Positions 1 through 11,527 of a stretch of DNA of 64,000 nucleotides are shown here, one piece after another (the first letter of the stretch is position 1; every line of letters begins with the position of its first letter). The position numbers and the translations under genes were made by a program. The notes under the pieces are model-generated. The model ran no database searches, was not told the DNA's origin, and saw only the letters and a list, made by a program, of their open reading frames with translations. Source of the DNA: Polysphondylium violaceum (lineage: Eukaryota > Evosea > Eumycetozoa > Dictyosteliales > Dictyosteliaceae); NCBI GenBank assembly GCA_000277445.1, contig AJWJ01000011.1, forward strand, positions 43,001-107,000. The letters are read 5' to 3'.

Positions 1-848
1 CTTTCCAGACACTGGTTGATGTGTTGGTTGATGAAATCCAAGTCGCCATGCACGATTTGGTGGCATATAAAACAGGTCTGGCTGGTCATAGACGCTGTTT
101 GCATCATGGCCACAGACGAAGACGTAGTGCGTGATCTCTTTTCCCTGTTGGAGCGGATAGTTGATAAGGTGTCCCGCATGGACTTGAGTTGATCCTTTTC
201 GGTGGCGTTGTTGCCATTGACACCATTAGTCTTTTCCAGACTCTGACCGAGAATGGTCTTGGTGGCCTCGCGTCGTACTCGATTGCTGTTTCGGATCGAG
301 AATTGCTCTTGCACCAATTCATCTGTGTTGCTGTCCATCTGTTGCACCTCGAGTGCAAAGTGTTGTTCTATATTCTCCAAACACACATAAAGGTTACACA
401 GCGGACACAGGAAATCATCTTGCTTGACCCTCTCTATCGACCCAACGACACCACTATTACTCAGACTGCTGCTATTGCTAATGCTATTACTATTACTATT
501 ACTACTCTTTTTCAAACTGTTACTTTGCTTTGTCTTTGGTATTTTGGGTAAAACCAATGTACCACCATTAGAATTGTTCACTACAGCTCCCATGGATTCA
601 GGAAGCGGGTTCTTTCGTGGTCTTCCTCTACCTTTTTTAATGGTTGGTGTGGAGATTAAATTTATCGATGAAATAGGATTATCATTTGTGAAATTATCCA
701 CTTGTTGTTCATCATTTCTTGTCAAAGATGACGAAATATCTGGTGCGTCTGAATATGATATTTTATTATTTACATGGTTGGGTGTTGACGGCGACAATGA
801 CGATTGATCTCCTTGTTGTTGGTGTATTTTGATTGATTCTTGATGCAT
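1..848 (-). CDS. RNF220-like E3 ubiquitin ligase, 5' part (cut by window edge)
   Basis: An uninterrupted frame runs from the ATG at 848 to the window edge, giving 282 residues of an incomplete protein. Residues about 71-80 form an AT-hook-like basic motif (KKGRGRPRKNP). A Ser/Asn-rich stretch follows. Two zinc-binding clusters come next: CPLC at about 156 with a downstream QHF, and CFIC at about 255 ending QHINQC, which is a UBZ4/C2HC-like pattern. The order of basic region, CxxC finger with a following NRVRRE segment, and C2HC finger resembles RNF220-type ubiquitin ligases, whose RING lies at the C-terminus. That RING would lie outside this window, so the ligase activity is inferred. The gene is divergent from the racemase gene, with 288 bp of T-rich DNA between them. 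The coding DNA is noticeably GC-richer than the spacer. A DNA- or chromatin-associated zinc-finger protein without a RING is the alternative. Confidence 0.6.
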   Translation of the reverse strand, partial: MHQESIKIHQQQGDQSSLSPSTPNHVNNKISYSDAPDISSSLTRNDEQQVDNFTNDNPISSINLISTPTIKKGRGRPRKNPLPESMGAVVNNSNGGTLVLPKIPKTKQSNSLKKSSNSNSNSISNSSSLSNSGVVGSIERVKQDDFLCPLCNLYVCLENIEQHFALEVQQMDSNTDELVQEQFSIRNSNRVRREATKTILGQSLEKTNGVNGNNATEKDQLKSMRDTLSTIRSNREKRSRTTSSSVAMMQTASMTSQTCFICHQIVHGDLDFINQHINQCLE

Positions 849-1136
849 TTTAAATAATTAAATTTAAAATACCATCTACTCGATCATATGATTTAATATA
901 TTGATATCCGCCGATATTAATTCACTGTGAGAGTTGGGTGGCCACTCTTTCGTTTTTTTCCCTCGTGTTGCGCGCGTTGTTTTTGAAAAAAAAACATCTT
1001 TGCATTTTTTGCAAATTTTCAATTTTTTCATTTTTTTTTTCAAATTTTGCATAGTTTTTTTGCAAAATTAGAACTTCCGCAACACCCATTTCTTGCTATA
1101 TTAATTTGATAGCAGATATAAATAGTAATAGTAATA

Positions 1137-2339
1137 ATGTATACACCATTAAAGGGAGTGGTTGTCATTGAGATGGGCGGGTTAGCCCCTGTACCCTTTT
1201 GTGGCATGGTGTTGAGGGATTTTGGAGCAAGGGTGATTAGAGTGGATAGAATGGTCGAGGGAGTGGTATCGTACAGTGTTACTGATCAACTCGATAGAGG
1301 AAAAGAATCAATTGCACTCGATTTAAAGAGGCAGCAAGGAAAAGAGTTGTTGTTGGGGTTGGTTGACAAAGCAGATGTTTTGTTGGATCCTTTTAGACCC
1401 GGTGTTTTAGAGAAACTTGGTTTGGCACCCTCGGTCCTACAACAACGAAACCCACGATTGATTATTGCCAGACTCACAGGATACGGCCAACTCGATAGTA
1501 AGAATCCGTATGCCAAGATGGCAGGTCACGATATCAATTATATATCCTTATCAGGTAGTCTTGGTTTGTTTGGTGGCGGTGGTAATGGGACTTTATCATC
1601 ACCTCCAAGTTTTCCAGTTAATTTATTGGGGGATTTTGCAGGAGGAGGCCAAGCTTGTGCCATGGGAATATTGCTGGCATTGCTTGAACGTAGTTCGACA
1701 GGAAAGGGAAGGGTTATTGATTGTGCCATGGTTGACAATGCTGCTTATCTCACTAGTTTTGTATATAATCTCAAGAAGCGTAATATGTTTTGGACATCGA
1801 GCAGAGGTAGTAATATGCTGGATGGCGGCGCACATTTTTACCAAGTGTATCAAACAAAGGATGACAAGTTTGTCAGCGTGGGTTGTCTGGAGCCTCAGTT
1901 TTATAAACAGTTGCTCGAGGGCCTAAAGCTCGACGCAGGCAGTCTTCCTGACCAAAACGATGCCTCAGAGTGGCCTGCAATGATAAAGCTCTTTCAAGGG
2001 ATATTTAAAACAAAGACACGCGATGAGTGGGAATCGGTGTTTATCAACACTGATGCATGTGTTACACCCGTGCTAGAGTTGGAGGAACTAAGCACACATC
2101 CTTATTGCAAGAGTAGAAATCTTATCGTGACCGATTCCCTCGGCAACCAATCAATCACTCGTCCATTCAGCAGTGCACCCAACTCGTTCACCCCACCGCC
2201 TCCCATCTCGACACCCGGCTCCGACACAATCCCTGTTCTCCAAGAGTTTTGTTGTTTATCCTCTACACAAATCAGTGATCTAGCCTCTCACCATATCATT
2301 CCTCTTGAAAACAACACTAGATTACATGCAAAACTATAG
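1137..2339 (+). CDS. amacr: Alpha-methylacyl-CoA racemase (CaiB/BaiF family)
   Basis: Single exon, 400 aa, close to the usual 360-390 aa of eukaryotic AMACR. The enzyme interconverts (2R)- and (2S)-2-methylacyl-CoA, so that branched-chain and sterol-side-chain acyl-CoAs can enter beta-oxidation. The N-terminus (LAPVPFCGMVLRDFGARVIR) is the family signature. The catalytic pair corresponds to His131 in AGHDINY and Asp166 in LLGDFAGGG, matching His126 and Asp156 of the mycobacterial enzyme. Glu252 in LEPQFY is also conserved. GKGRVID and NMLDGGA are further family motifs. The protein ends in AKL, a peroxisomal PTS1 signal, which supports a peroxisomal location. The ATG at 1137 starts directly at the conserved N-terminal strand. 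The next gene begins 162 bp downstream on the same strand. Confidence 0.95.
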   Translation: MYTPLKGVVVIEMGGLAPVPFCGMVLRDFGARVIRVDRMVEGVVSYSVTDQLDRGKESIALDLKRQQGKELLLGLVDKADVLLDPFRPGVLEKLGLAPSVLQQRNPRLIIARLTGYGQLDSKNPYAKMAGHDINYISLSGSLGLFGGGGNGTLSSPPSFPVNLLGDFAGGGQACAMGILLALLERSSTGKGRVIDCAMVDNAAYLTSFVYNLKKRNMFWTSSRGSNMLDGGAHFYQVYQTKDDKFVSVGCLEPQFYKQLLEGLKLDAGSLPDQNDASEWPAMIKLFQGIFKTKTRDEWESVFINTDACVTPVLELEELSTHPYCKSRNLIVTDSLGNQSITRPFSSAPNSFTPPPPISTPGSDTIPVLQEFCCLSSTQISDLASHHIIPLENNTRLHAKL

Positions 2340-2501
2340 TCTATGTCCCTATGTGCCCACACCAAGGCCCTCGCCCACACGCGATATTTCACTTTCAAAA
2401 TTCCCATCAGTTTTCCTTTTTTTTTTTTTGGCAATTATCTCAATATTTGAGTTCACCAATGTCAATATACTTGTACGAATAGTAGTGGTAGTAGTAATAG
2501 T

Positions 2502-5500
2502 ATGATCAAAGTATTGGTATTTGTATTTGTTTTTATTTTATTCAATAATGTTGTCATAATTGATTCTCTATCATTCAATAAAACTTTGGTGATGGATCAA
2601 GGATGCTTTCAATCGAGTGTGTCACCAAATTCGGGCTATATGATTCCCGATAGATCTAAATTTGAATTGACAGTGACTCTCAATACAAACATCTCTACAT
2701 TTTGGTTTCACAATGTAGATTATCAGTCAATATCTGATCAAGAATTGCTTTTATATTTAAATACACCATATCCTATATTTGTAAGTCATACATAGACATA
2801 TCTGTCATCCTCAACGCGCACATACTAATAAAATACTATGTAGTATTTGTATAATAAAGAAACTGGTCTTGATCATTTGCCATCGATAGCGGCATCCAAA
2901 GGCACAACTTACAAGATAACCTTGACATTTACAAATTTACCAATCTCTAAAAACCTCGTATTCATCCAAGATCTCGGATTATTATTCAATCAACACTCTT
3001 TGGGTGTACGTATAGTTGATTAAAATCTCCTACCATATCTATATTAATAATTTATTTCTAGCCTAAAGCAACTATATCTTATTCAACAAACAATATGGTC
3101 CCACCTCAACCTACCATTCATCCAAATTCATTAGACAATTGTCCCATAATAAAGAATATTGACAAATCATGGAGTATTGAACAACCTAGTAATATGCAGA
3201 TCTACCCTACAATTGGTGTTAATGTGTTGGAATGCACGTCCTCAACGACCAATATATGCAGTTCCAATGAAAAGTATTACTATGATATCTCATTCCCCCT
3301 TTCGTTGGCCAAGGGCAATATTCAAGCACTTGTACCATCATTTTTGTATCAAGCCTATCGATATGAATTCAAGGAAACAAAGATTACTGTTGGTGCTCAG
3401 TCTGATAGCCAAATTCATCTCCCACTCGAGTTTGATCGTTACTATAGCATGGTGTCAGAGACCATGATGTTGAGTAAAAACATGTCTCCTGTTGAAAGTG
3501 TTATTAAAAGTAATCCTATCTTTATCTCCGAATCCCAAGTAAACAAAGTCATACAAGACTATAGATCCAACGTATACGATAAGGTTTACTTTACCAACAC
3601 CAACCTAGGCTTCACTGATCAAAGTCAACAATTTATCATTGATGTATGTAGTAGTAGTATTAGTCGCTTCTATAAATACATACTAATCATTTTATTACTT
3701 TACTACAAAGGCAAATACAAATTATCAACATATCATCAATAATTATCAAGATGTTTATCTAGTATTTGTAAAGAACAATGTAGGAAAGATTTATTTGGGT
3801 GTAGGAGATAAAGGTATAGCGAGATTTTATTTAAATATTGTAGATTGCCCCAACCAATCAAAGAGGAATGTGTACACTGTTGATGCGCCATCTAGTACAA
3901 AGCACATCTTTTTAGCTTTGAGTGTATATAAGGGCTATATGTTATCGTCGTTGCCTTTTATCATTAGAAACTTTGATGTATCAATATCAAACACAATGAT
4001 GTCGTTTCATTTGAATCATACTGGCACAGAGAATAGTGTTGTTCAGCAAAAGGATTCGGTGGCAATTTCGTTGGAATTCAATACACAGGCATCACAATAC
4101 GCCACCATGGTGTCCAATAGCAAGTATCTCTATGACATCAATATCAATAACAATCGAGAGAAGATGGAGTCTTCGATATTGTTGCCCAACAGCTGGTTTG
4201 GTACCGCCTTTGACAAGATTGGCGTAGAGCTTGATGATTTGGTCGGCCAGAGTGATTTCTGTTTAAAAGAGTTTGGCACAAACATTAGAAACCAAATTCA
4301 ACATGCCTTGTCTGATGGCGGTTATTCGCTGGACAGGGTTTTGCCATACTATGGCCTTGTTAGCGGCCTCAATCGAATAGAGTTAAAGTCAAACAATGTC
4401 ATTGAGATGAAGTCCAAGTCTGATTATGCCAAGGTCAGAATAACAACTTCAAAGCCCCAGTTAAAAGAACCAGTGATCCATGCCGCCGACGTCGAGTTTA
4501 CGTTACTCCCTGGCGGCGCAGGCAGCCCGTGCGACGGTAGAGTGCAGGTCGATATACGAAATTCGGGTGACACTAAAGGTCTAGTCAACTTTCAGTTGGA
4601 TTGTCAACATGATGTGTTTATCGAGATGATAAACTATGTCGCAGAGATAGGGCCCTCAGATAAAGGGTCCTTTTTCACCAAGGTGTTTATATCAAAGTAC
4701 TATCCTACGCCTATCCAATGCAAGGTATCGATGTGGATCATTGGGTTGCCGCTGTGGAGCGACGTTGGAAAGGCTTTGGAAAAGAATATCACCTTCTCGC
4801 CCTACACTGGGTGCAATATCCCTGATCCGTGTCTGGGTGTCGACAGTGAGCCTGTCTTGTCGCCCACCTCTTCCTCTTCTATATCCTCGCCAGTGAGTCA
4901 AGGTCATTTCTTGAATTCATATACTCTCACTACTCTTGTTCAAAACATTGGTGACAGTAATGCAGATTTCCAAGTAGGTGTGACTTGTTTGGGTCAGCAA
5001 GTGCTCTATTCGGTCCTCAAGCAAAACATAGAGAAAAAGGTAAATGGCAAACAAGGCGTCGAGTTTGTGCATACCCTCTACATTGAGTCTTTGGCTGTCG
5101 ACGGGGTGCTGCTCACCTGTGATGTAGATATCCATCTGTACAAACCAAATGCCTGCTGGCAACAACAAGACTTGCAAAAGAAACAATATCAACTCGTTAT
5201 CCCTGTGCCCTATGACCTGTGTGTCATCAACTCTCAGCAACAGGCATATATTCAATACTCTTTGTTTAATTACAGCCACGGATATGCCAATGCCTTCTTT
5301 TCATTCAACAGTTATTCTTGGTCCATCTCTTCTGACCAGACAAGCTATACGTCGATTGTCCACCATCCTCTCCAGATTACACCCAATAAAGCCAATCAAG
5401 AGTACATCAAAAGTAATATGACGGCAATGAATATTATCTATCGATCCAATCTCCTTCTCCAGGTGAATAATGGCGGCAATGTGCAGGGTGAATTTACAAT

Positions 5501-7664
5501 CACCATCGATCAGTGTAGTAGTCATTTGTTGTTGCTGACACCAACGACACAGACTGGCATTATCAATGGTGGGGCGAAGTCTCTGTATGCTGTCTCTTTG
5601 GTTGGATATGCCACAAACGACGAGTACCACTATGACTTTTGTAAACTAAAGATCGCCATCACCAACAATACATGCTTTGATAATGTCGGCAAGTACCATG
5701 AGCAAGATATATATGTCTATCCACACTATGACGCCTGTGCAGGCAATTGGTTGGAGCCCAGTCTGTATGTCTCTACCAAAGAGCCTCCACCATCCACGGC
5801 AAACATTGATATCATTCAAGATGAATGGAGACCGATCAATAAGAGTGTATTTTACAAAGATGTTTCTTTTCCCGTTCGTAATGCAGACTATGGCAAAGGC
5901 ACTGCGCTGTCTAATCTGGTGTGTAGTGGAATGAACACTGTTGTCGTCAAAACTTCCGAGAAATCAAGTTGTTTCCTCGAACCATTGTCCTCTTGTTATC
6001 ATACTTTTAGAATATTATCTGATGCATCGGCCTCCCAGGAACCTCTTGAATCTATTTCTTGTACTTTGGATATCTGGTTTGACCGTAGTGTCGATACATG
6101 TTGGTCGGATATCGGTAAACATGTGACACAGGTGCTTCAAATCACAAAGACTGTTGATCCTTGTCTATCATTCAAAGAACCCTTTATTAGCACCAACCCT
6201 ATCCAACAACTGAGCCTCAACCAGTGGGCCATGATTGAAGATCTTGTCACGACAAAGATGGACTATTGGAACACCTCCTCGCCAAGACCTGTGTACTATA
6301 AAGCCGTTAAAACAATCCAGGTTCTAAACACTGGTGACACCAATGCCACCGTTGACAGTATCATATCGATTCTCTCACCGACGGTAAAGTTGGTTTTGGA
6401 TGAATCCATTCCCCGTTGTATTATCCAAGCACATTCTTATTGTGATTTGAAACTAACATTTACAACCAGAGACGTCAATCAAGAACTGTTGGTAAATATG
6501 AGTCGGGTCGAATTACTGGTTGTTGATCCCATGATATGTTGGTCGGGTCTCGATAAACACAAAGAAATCACCATCCAATCCCACTTGCCGGGTCCTCCAT
6601 GTGCACATACACTCGACACACCCCAACCCTGGCTTTTGTACCAAGCCGAGTATGTAGGACTGAACCAAACCTACTTTTTAGAAAGTGACAATCCCCTCAA
6701 TATAGATGTGAGTCCATGGCGAGATGGGCGAGTCAATGTGAGTGGAAAGGTCATTAATAGGGGCACCAGTGGTGCCATAATTATATTTGATATCGTGTGT
6801 AAATCAAATATAGCCTCTAAAACTGCCAACACCCTCCTAGTCACTTTTATCGATGCTGACAAATATGGCTATTTCAATCTTGAGTTGATGTTGAATGCAG
6901 ATCAGCTCAGTCTTTCCTCAAGTCCCATTATTCCATGTGTAGTGTCTGCAACTATAAACAAACAATATTGTTGGAGTACATTTGGTAAATCAATCTATCA
7001 AAAGATCCCAATCTTTCCTCCTTCTCTTTTCCTCTCTGACAGTTCCAAAGACAAAACTAGAGATATTTTACTCGGTATTCTTATTCCTCTCTCTTTGTTA
7101 TTGATTGGTTTATTATTATTCTACTTTAGAAAACTCATTCCATTTAATTTATTAAAATTAAAGAAAAAAGAAAAGAAAGTCCCTATGATTACTCCTCAAG
7201 TTGATTCTCTTGATCCAAAGAATGAAATTGAAAGTTTTGAAAACTTTGAACCAGCAGAAATTAAAGAATCCGTTGTTGTTAAAGATGTGGTAGAAGAACA
7301 AGTAAAAGAAATACCAGAAACCCCAGTACAAGATATGCAACCTGAAACAAATACTGAAAGATTTAACAGAGAATTGGAACAAAGAGAAAATAATAACAAT
7401 ATTATTTCAAGAAGAAATTCAATTGGTGAAATTCAACATCAATCAAATCCAGATACATTACCTCTAATAATTAAAAATAATAATGAGATTAATAATGATA
7501 ATAATAATAATAATTCTGGTAATGAAGAGAATAGTAATAATACTCGTCGAAGAAGATCATCACTAGGAAATATAACTAGATCAAGAGGATTTACAAATGT
7601 AGGAAATATAATTGTTTATGTTGATGCTAGATCACCTGATATGGCTGGTAAAAGAAATAAATAA
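2502..7664 (+). CDS. HAP2: HAP2/GCS1-type gamete fusion protein with reiterated domain-III-like units
   Basis: Four exons: 2502-2780, 2844-3005, 3062-3643 and 3711-7664. All junctions are GT/AG and phase 0, giving 1658 aa. Residues 1-22 are a signal peptide. The large ectodomain carries the HAP2-GCS1 hallmarks near residues 510-545: FDKIGV, then Gln and Cys525, then RNQI. A domain-III-like segment follows, with RNSGDTKG and LDCQHDV near 625-645. HAP2 is the class II-fold fusogen that merges gamete membranes, and dictyostelids have sexual fusion. Unusually, a unit of about 145 residues (x-V-x-N-x-G-D ... Cys ... C-W-x-x-x-G-K) recurs about six times, between 620 and 1445. A single membrane span lies near 1461-1482. 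The cytoplasmic tail is basic and Asn-rich, including RRRRSS. Typical HAP2 proteins are 650-900 aa. Family assignment rests on remembered motifs; the repeats are seen directly. Confidence 0.7.
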
Positions 7665-7672
7665 ATAAATTT

Positions 7673-10600
7673 TTATTCAAAAATAAAATGTAAAGGTTTA
7701 TCAATTGATTCATTAAAATCAAGAGTTTCAACAGTACTTGGAACCTTTCCAGTGAAATTGAATCCCAAAGAGAGTTGTTTAATAGTGCGTGGTAATTGAT
7801 CAATATTTGAAATTGGTTGATAACCACCTATAACCAATCGAGTGACTGATTGGGGTATTTGTTTCGCATTCAATTCAAATATTCTATTGTAACAATCAAA
7901 ACATTCAAGAGAGATTTCCAATTGGGCTAGATTCTCAGGAAGAGACTCCAATATACTTTTATCATAAAAACCAGATTTAAAAGTAATGTTTTTCAAACCA
8001 TTTGGAATCATGTCTTGAGAGATCACTTGAGAAAATTGGCTACCAAATTGTAAAGTTGTAAGAGTAGGAGGAAGAATTCCTTTTGTCAATGGTTGATTAA
8101 ACGAGTCTGATAACACTAGTTCTTGTAATAGTGGTGGTATCATGGATAAAGTCAAAGGAGAATTGAAAATGGAACCTAGATTCAAGATCTTAATAGAAGT
8201 GGGAGCAAAGAAAAGAGGTTGGGAATAGTATCGGCCTAGAGAGAGTTGAGTAACATTATTTGGAATGGATCCTTCGATTAATGGGTGATTATAACTGTCG
8301 GAAAGTTCAAGGGATATAATATTGGATCTAATAGTCCCTTCTCCTATGTACCCATTATATTGGGCCATCTCTGATCGTTTTACATGAATGTTGATCAATG
8401 GAGAGAATTTTGTCCTTTTTTCTTTTTCTACAACAAAGCTTTGATAATCGTGATTCACAATTGATATCGTTGAATGGGTTTGAAGGCTTACTAATGAAGG
8501 ACCAACATTTAATACATTTTCCGCTACGGTACCAAATAATTTCAAATGTCTTATCCAAGATGGAATATCTACAAGTTTTTGACAATGGATTTCCAAGTGA
8601 CTAACAGACCTAGGTAAATTAAATATCGAAGAGGCATACAAATATCGAGATTTAATTTTGATATGAGTGACAGAGAATGGAAAACAGTTTGGTTGAAACG
8701 GGTGGATATATTTGGAAAAAGAAATGTATTTAATAGAGGGGGGCAAAGAACAATTGGATAGACATTGAGAGAAATGAAGACCAAAATTAATTTCAGTAAT
8801 TGAGTTTGGAAGACTATCCCTGAGTATAGTACAATTATAGTATTGTCCAAAGATTATTCTTTTTACATTTGATGGAACAATATTTGGTAAAATGACTTTA
8901 TCATCCAACCATATCAATACAGTAGTGAGATTAGAAACTGGGTTGTTGATATCATAAATTTCATAGACATCATCCAATAGATGTCTTTGATTTAAAACGG
9001 TCAACAACTCTGCATCAATCAAAGACTCTTGAAATATTTTTGTATTGATTACAACTCTTTTCAAAGTAACCGAGGAAAACATTTGATGGTTCAGTTTCTG
9101 GTTATGCAAAAAAGGGTCAGCAAGAATCTCTATTGTATCAACCGTGTGTGGTATTTTACATTTGGCAAGTATTGAATGTTTTACCAATAAATGGCGGACT
9201 GATAAAGGAATTGAAATTTTTCCATCGATATCTGCCCTCTCACTGATACAAAGCCATTTTAAAGATAAAGGGAAATCTGGTTTCATATGTTTTGGAAACT
9301 CTCTCATTTGGACATGAGTGATTCCATCTGGGATTCTAATACCTGGATGTGGGGAGTATATCGATAAAAATGTAATTTCTTTTGATGATATTTTAATTGA
9401 GTCACTATTGACCGATGTATCTACACCAACGATTCCGTTCCAATGAGATTGTGATGTCCTTTCAAAGTGATATTTGTTTAGGAATATTGTAATGTTATCA
9501 AAACGATTCTGCCCCAAAATAATATCATTATCATCCTCCACCTTTAACAAATTTGGATAATTGAGACTTGTAATTTTCTTTTTTAAATACAAATTCCTCC
9601 AAACATTGAAGAATGTATCATATAAGGATATATTATTATAATTACTATTAGTTTTAATTAGTACAAATAATTGTAGAATATTTTAAATCTCTACAACATA
9701 CCTTTGTCGTCGGATATCTTTATATTTCAATTCTCTTTTTGGGTTAGGATCAAATAAGATATCTTGATTGTCTTTTGTAAAAGCTAGAGAAAGATCTTTT
9801 ATCGATGGAGGGATCAATGTAGGGTCACCAATATAATTGGAGGAATACTTTAACTTTTTCAATGACTTGGGATACATTGGTAATTCTCGAGAATAAAATT
9901 TGAATTCCAATTCTTTTAAATCATCTGGAAGACCCTCTAAGGATTTGTATTGTACAAATCCATTTACAATTAATTTATCGATATACTTGACATTTCTGAG
10001 CATTAAGCCAAGAGACTCTACCTCCATCTCTTTGATTCTAATATTGAAATCTGGAATTAAATCTCTAAACAAATTGATAATCTTTTCTTTTGTAAATGGA
10101 CGTCCATCAATGCTCTCAATGACTATATTGTCTATATCTTTAAATGGACGACATCCTAAATGAGTAAATAAATGATTACTTGGTATAAAGGAATAATCTG
10201 TACATAACAAAGACGCGAGGGAGGGGGGGATCAACAAGGGGTTCAAGATATCTTGCGGTCTTGGTATTCTAGATATATCAAGGGAAGTGAGTGTGTCTGG
10301 TAAAACTTTTATAATTTGTTTATAATCTTTACATAGAACAAGTTTCTTTATATTACATTGTTGGGATATCCCAGATGAACGAGTTTCGATGATATTACTG
10401 TAATATTCTATTGTATCGATATATTTTATATTTGATTTAATCTCTTGACAGGCATAAACATATACTACACTCTTGGGTACCAAGATAGGTTTATGTGGTT
10501 TACATTGTTGTTCGACTAATAATGAATAATCCTTTTCAAAGTGGATCTTTAAGTACTTGATAGAGGGTGCTATGCAACCCATACTATAGAGACAATGATA

Positions 10601-11385
10601 GTAATTCTCTTGTTTAAAATAAAACTCCAGATAAACTAAACTAGATGGTAGAACAAGTATACGATGATCAATTGTTTGATTAAAGTATTTATCAAAACAC
10701 AAGTATTTGATACTTGAAGGAAGAGATACTAACGAGAGACATTGATTACTTTCTTTAAACTTTACATATTCTACAGATAACGGGATAGCTTCTCTACCAA
10801 TCTCTCTGTTACCATAAAATGTAATTCTCTTTACCCCAAGAGGTATTGGTGATAGCGAGAGTTCTTTGCATTTCCATACTACATGGTCAACAATTGGTAT
10901 AGTAGCACTACTATCATTAATAGTATATTTTGTCTCTAAATCAAGTTGTTTTAAATACTTTAATCTCTGTTGTGTTGGTCCACTAAAAGCAATGTTTTGT
11001 CTATTTGATAGGACAGCAATAAAAAGATATTCAAGCTGAAGTCTTGTGTTCTCATTTAAAGGAGTATTGGTGCTCTTATCAAAACATGAATCGAGTATTT
11101 GTAATTTAACATATTTAATATGAATTGGTAAACTACCCAATATCTCGATCAATATATCATCATATTTGTAATCATATGATAACATTTGTACAGACAGTTC
11201 ATTTACATCTGATGGTAACGATACAAGAGTATTTAATTTAAATTCATCTATTTCATGACAAAACAATATAAATGATCTTTTTAAACAACCTTTATCTAAA
11301 TATCTAGATAAAGATTAATATTTAGATAAACACGAGATATACAGATAAAATATATTTACAGATAAATATTGTCAATGAAATCCAT
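7673..11385 (-). CDS. FNIP-repeat protein, tandem double-length (1199 aa)
   Basis: Model on the minus strand: exon 1 11385-11360, exon 2 11303-9702, exon 3 9644-7673. The introns are 56 and 57 bp, start GTAAAT and GTATGT, and join in frame to give 1199 aa. Neither long open frame has an ATG at its own 5' end, so joining them also supplies the start (MDFIDNIYLYL). The C-terminal half has clear FNIP-type leucine-rich repeats of about 22 residues (LPxxLxxLxFGxxFxQ, NVTQLSLGRYYSQPL). The N-terminal half has weaker ones (SIKYLCFDKYFNQTI). After the second intron comes FFNVWRNLYLKKKI, the segment that normally opens a dictyostelid FNIP protein. The gene therefore looks like two FNIP proteins fused head to tail. 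The FNIP family is hugely expanded in dictyostelids and mostly of unknown function. The stop lies 8 bp from the stop of the convergent HAP2 gene. Two separate genes would need non-ATG starts. Confidence 0.65.
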
Positions 11386-11527
11386 TGTAATATTAGTTGA
11401 GGTGTTTTCTTGTTTTTATCATTATATGAAACATTTCCCCACAAGAATTCTTAAAAAAATCCAATCAAAAAAAAGATTTTTGGTGGACCTTTGGAAAGTT
11501 TTGGAAATATAGCTAATAAAAAAATAA

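Noticed and set aside
189-807. Plus-strand frames at 189-551 and 424-807
   Set aside because: They lie antisense to the RNF220-like gene, which has zinc-finger motifs; their Leu runs are the reverse of its Ser/Asn codons.
2305-2505. 66-codon frame overlapping the end of the racemase and the start of the HAP2-like gene
   Set aside because: It overlaps the racemase coding end out of frame, is low complexity, and has no independent signals.
7673-11266. Two separate FNIP genes (7673-9592 and 9683-11266)
   Set aside because: Neither has an ATG start; both frames become one ATG-started gene with canonical 56- and 57-bp introns.
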